From Zizania palustris (Eukaryota > Streptophyta > Magnoliopsida > Poales > Poaceae): a stretch of 64,000 nucleotides of DNA. The position numbers and the translations under genes are program-made. Below the pieces are notes generated by a model, which worked only from the letters and a program-made list of their open reading frames with translations, was not told where the DNA came from and searched no databases. The stretch spans positions 18,228,162 to 18,292,161 of the forward strand of contig JAAALK010000287.1 in NCBI GenBank assembly GCA_019279435.1, read 5' to 3'. Shown here in pieces: positions 63,418 to 64,000 of this stretch (the first letter of the stretch is position 1; the number at the start of each line of letters is the position of its first letter).

Positions 63418-63793
63418 TCTTAACTAATATAAAGCGGACAGTGGTCGTCGGTCCGCAGCCTCCCTCTCCGTCCGCAGCCTCTCACTTTCCATAAAAAACC
63501 AATCAAAACTTATACCCTAATAAAACCGGTGCAACTGCCCTAATAAAACTGCCCTAATAAAACCGGTGCAACTGCACGCCATGTCAAAGCGCAAGCGCAA
63601 CGTGCGCTCAACTACCCCGCCCCTGTGCATGCATGCGCTCATTGCGTGAGAAAGAAAAAAAAAAGAAAAAAGGAAAAAGAATAAAAAAGAAAATTGTATT
63701 TATATTTCAGTCTTTTAATTTATGTATTTTGCGCGAAAATAAAAAACCTATTATAAAATAAGATTCTGTTGCAAAGCACAGGCCTCTGACTAG
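63418..63793 (+). mobile_element. probable small non-autonomous Helitron
   Basis: The 5' end TCTTAACTAATATAAAGCGG resembles grass Helitron 5' termini. The 3' end CTAG (63790-63793) lies about 10 bp after a short hairpin (CTGTTGCAAAGCACAG). The insertion is between A (63417) and T (63794), with no duplication, as Helitrons do. The interior holds tandem CCTAATAAAACCGGTGCAAC motifs (63510-63570) and a GC-rich patch. 376 bp, no coding capacity. Confidence 0.55.
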
Positions 63794-64000
63794 TATCAAA
63801 TAAACCACACATATTAATACAGTATAGCGCCTTGCGCCTTGTCACCCTAAGTCTCTTTGATAATTTGACCTACGTGAAAAGTCTAAAACAAATACACGCG
63901 TATTTGTTTTCGTATCCGGATCCGATAGAAATCCGAAATCCATAATTACGCTTTATCCGATATAAATATGGTTAATACAGATTTTTTTATATCCATATTC
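63794..64000. other. window end, unassigned
   Basis: AT-rich with a CGTATCCGGATCCGATAGAA motif near 63912. No gene visible before the window stops. Confidence 0.4.

Noticed and set aside
1..64000. tRNA, rRNA or conventional host protein genes
   Set aside because: I looked for cloverleaf-like blocks, long non-transposon ORFs and exon series on both strands and saw none; PBS sites were the only tRNA-related sequences.

Overview
The window looks like intergenic DNA from a large, transposon-rich grass genome, probably a panicoid such as sorghum, Miscanthus, sugarcane or maize. I found no convincing host gene, tRNA, rRNA or CRISPR. Almost everything that can be identified is a transposable element. 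Most of the large elements could be delimited to the base because their target-site duplications (TSDs) are intact.

Layout. (A) 1-1502: unassigned DNA, a Tourist-like MITE (806-1148) and the left arm of a fold-back element. (B) 1503-18733: a CACTA (En/Spm-type) transposon with TSD CGA, about 2.5 kb once its insertions are subtracted. It contains a full-length but decayed Ty3/gypsy chromovirus-type retrotransposon (2949-14298, TSD CTGAG) and a related solo LTR on the minus strand (14310-17675, TSD GAGAC). (C) 19419-38768: a second CACTA element with TSD ACA, about 1.5 kb after subtraction. Its minus-strand TNPA-like gene remnant is split by two retrotransposons: a non-autonomous gypsy element (20022-27461, TSD GAGGG) that carries a spliced antisense gene, and a very young Sirevirus-like copia element called SIRE-1 here (27638-38058, TSD GTGTT). 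(D) 38769-44940: AT-rich DNA with several MITE families. (E) About 44942-61515: an old minus-strand Hopscotch-like copia element with short LTRs. It carries a Stowaway MITE, two Mutator-type MITEs and a Tourist-like MITE (50317-61471, TSD TAA). That last MITE contains a second Sirevirus-like element, SIRE-2 (50453-61238, TSD AGATA). (F) 61516-64000: AT-rich DNA with three further small elements, including a probable 376-bp Helitron.

Function. The coding capacity is all transposon-derived. SIRE-1 has an open pol but has lost its primer-binding site (PBS) and the start of gag. SIRE-2 has intact gag, PBS and LTRs, but its pol carries three nonsense codons. The chromovirus, the Hopscotch-like element and the CACTA gene are clearly pseudogenised. 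In both SIRE copies gag and pol lie in the same frame separated by one UAG in the same context, which suggests a readthrough-type junction.

The least ordinary item is the non-autonomous gypsy element at 20022-27461. It has no recognisable gag-pol. It has an array of short GAAGC/GCTTC hairpins after its PBS and a four-exon antisense gene with its own TATA box. Its CGAAG/CGGAG-rich sequence style is shared with the LTRs of the unrelated SIRE family. All family assignments rest on motif recognition by eye; no database search was possible.
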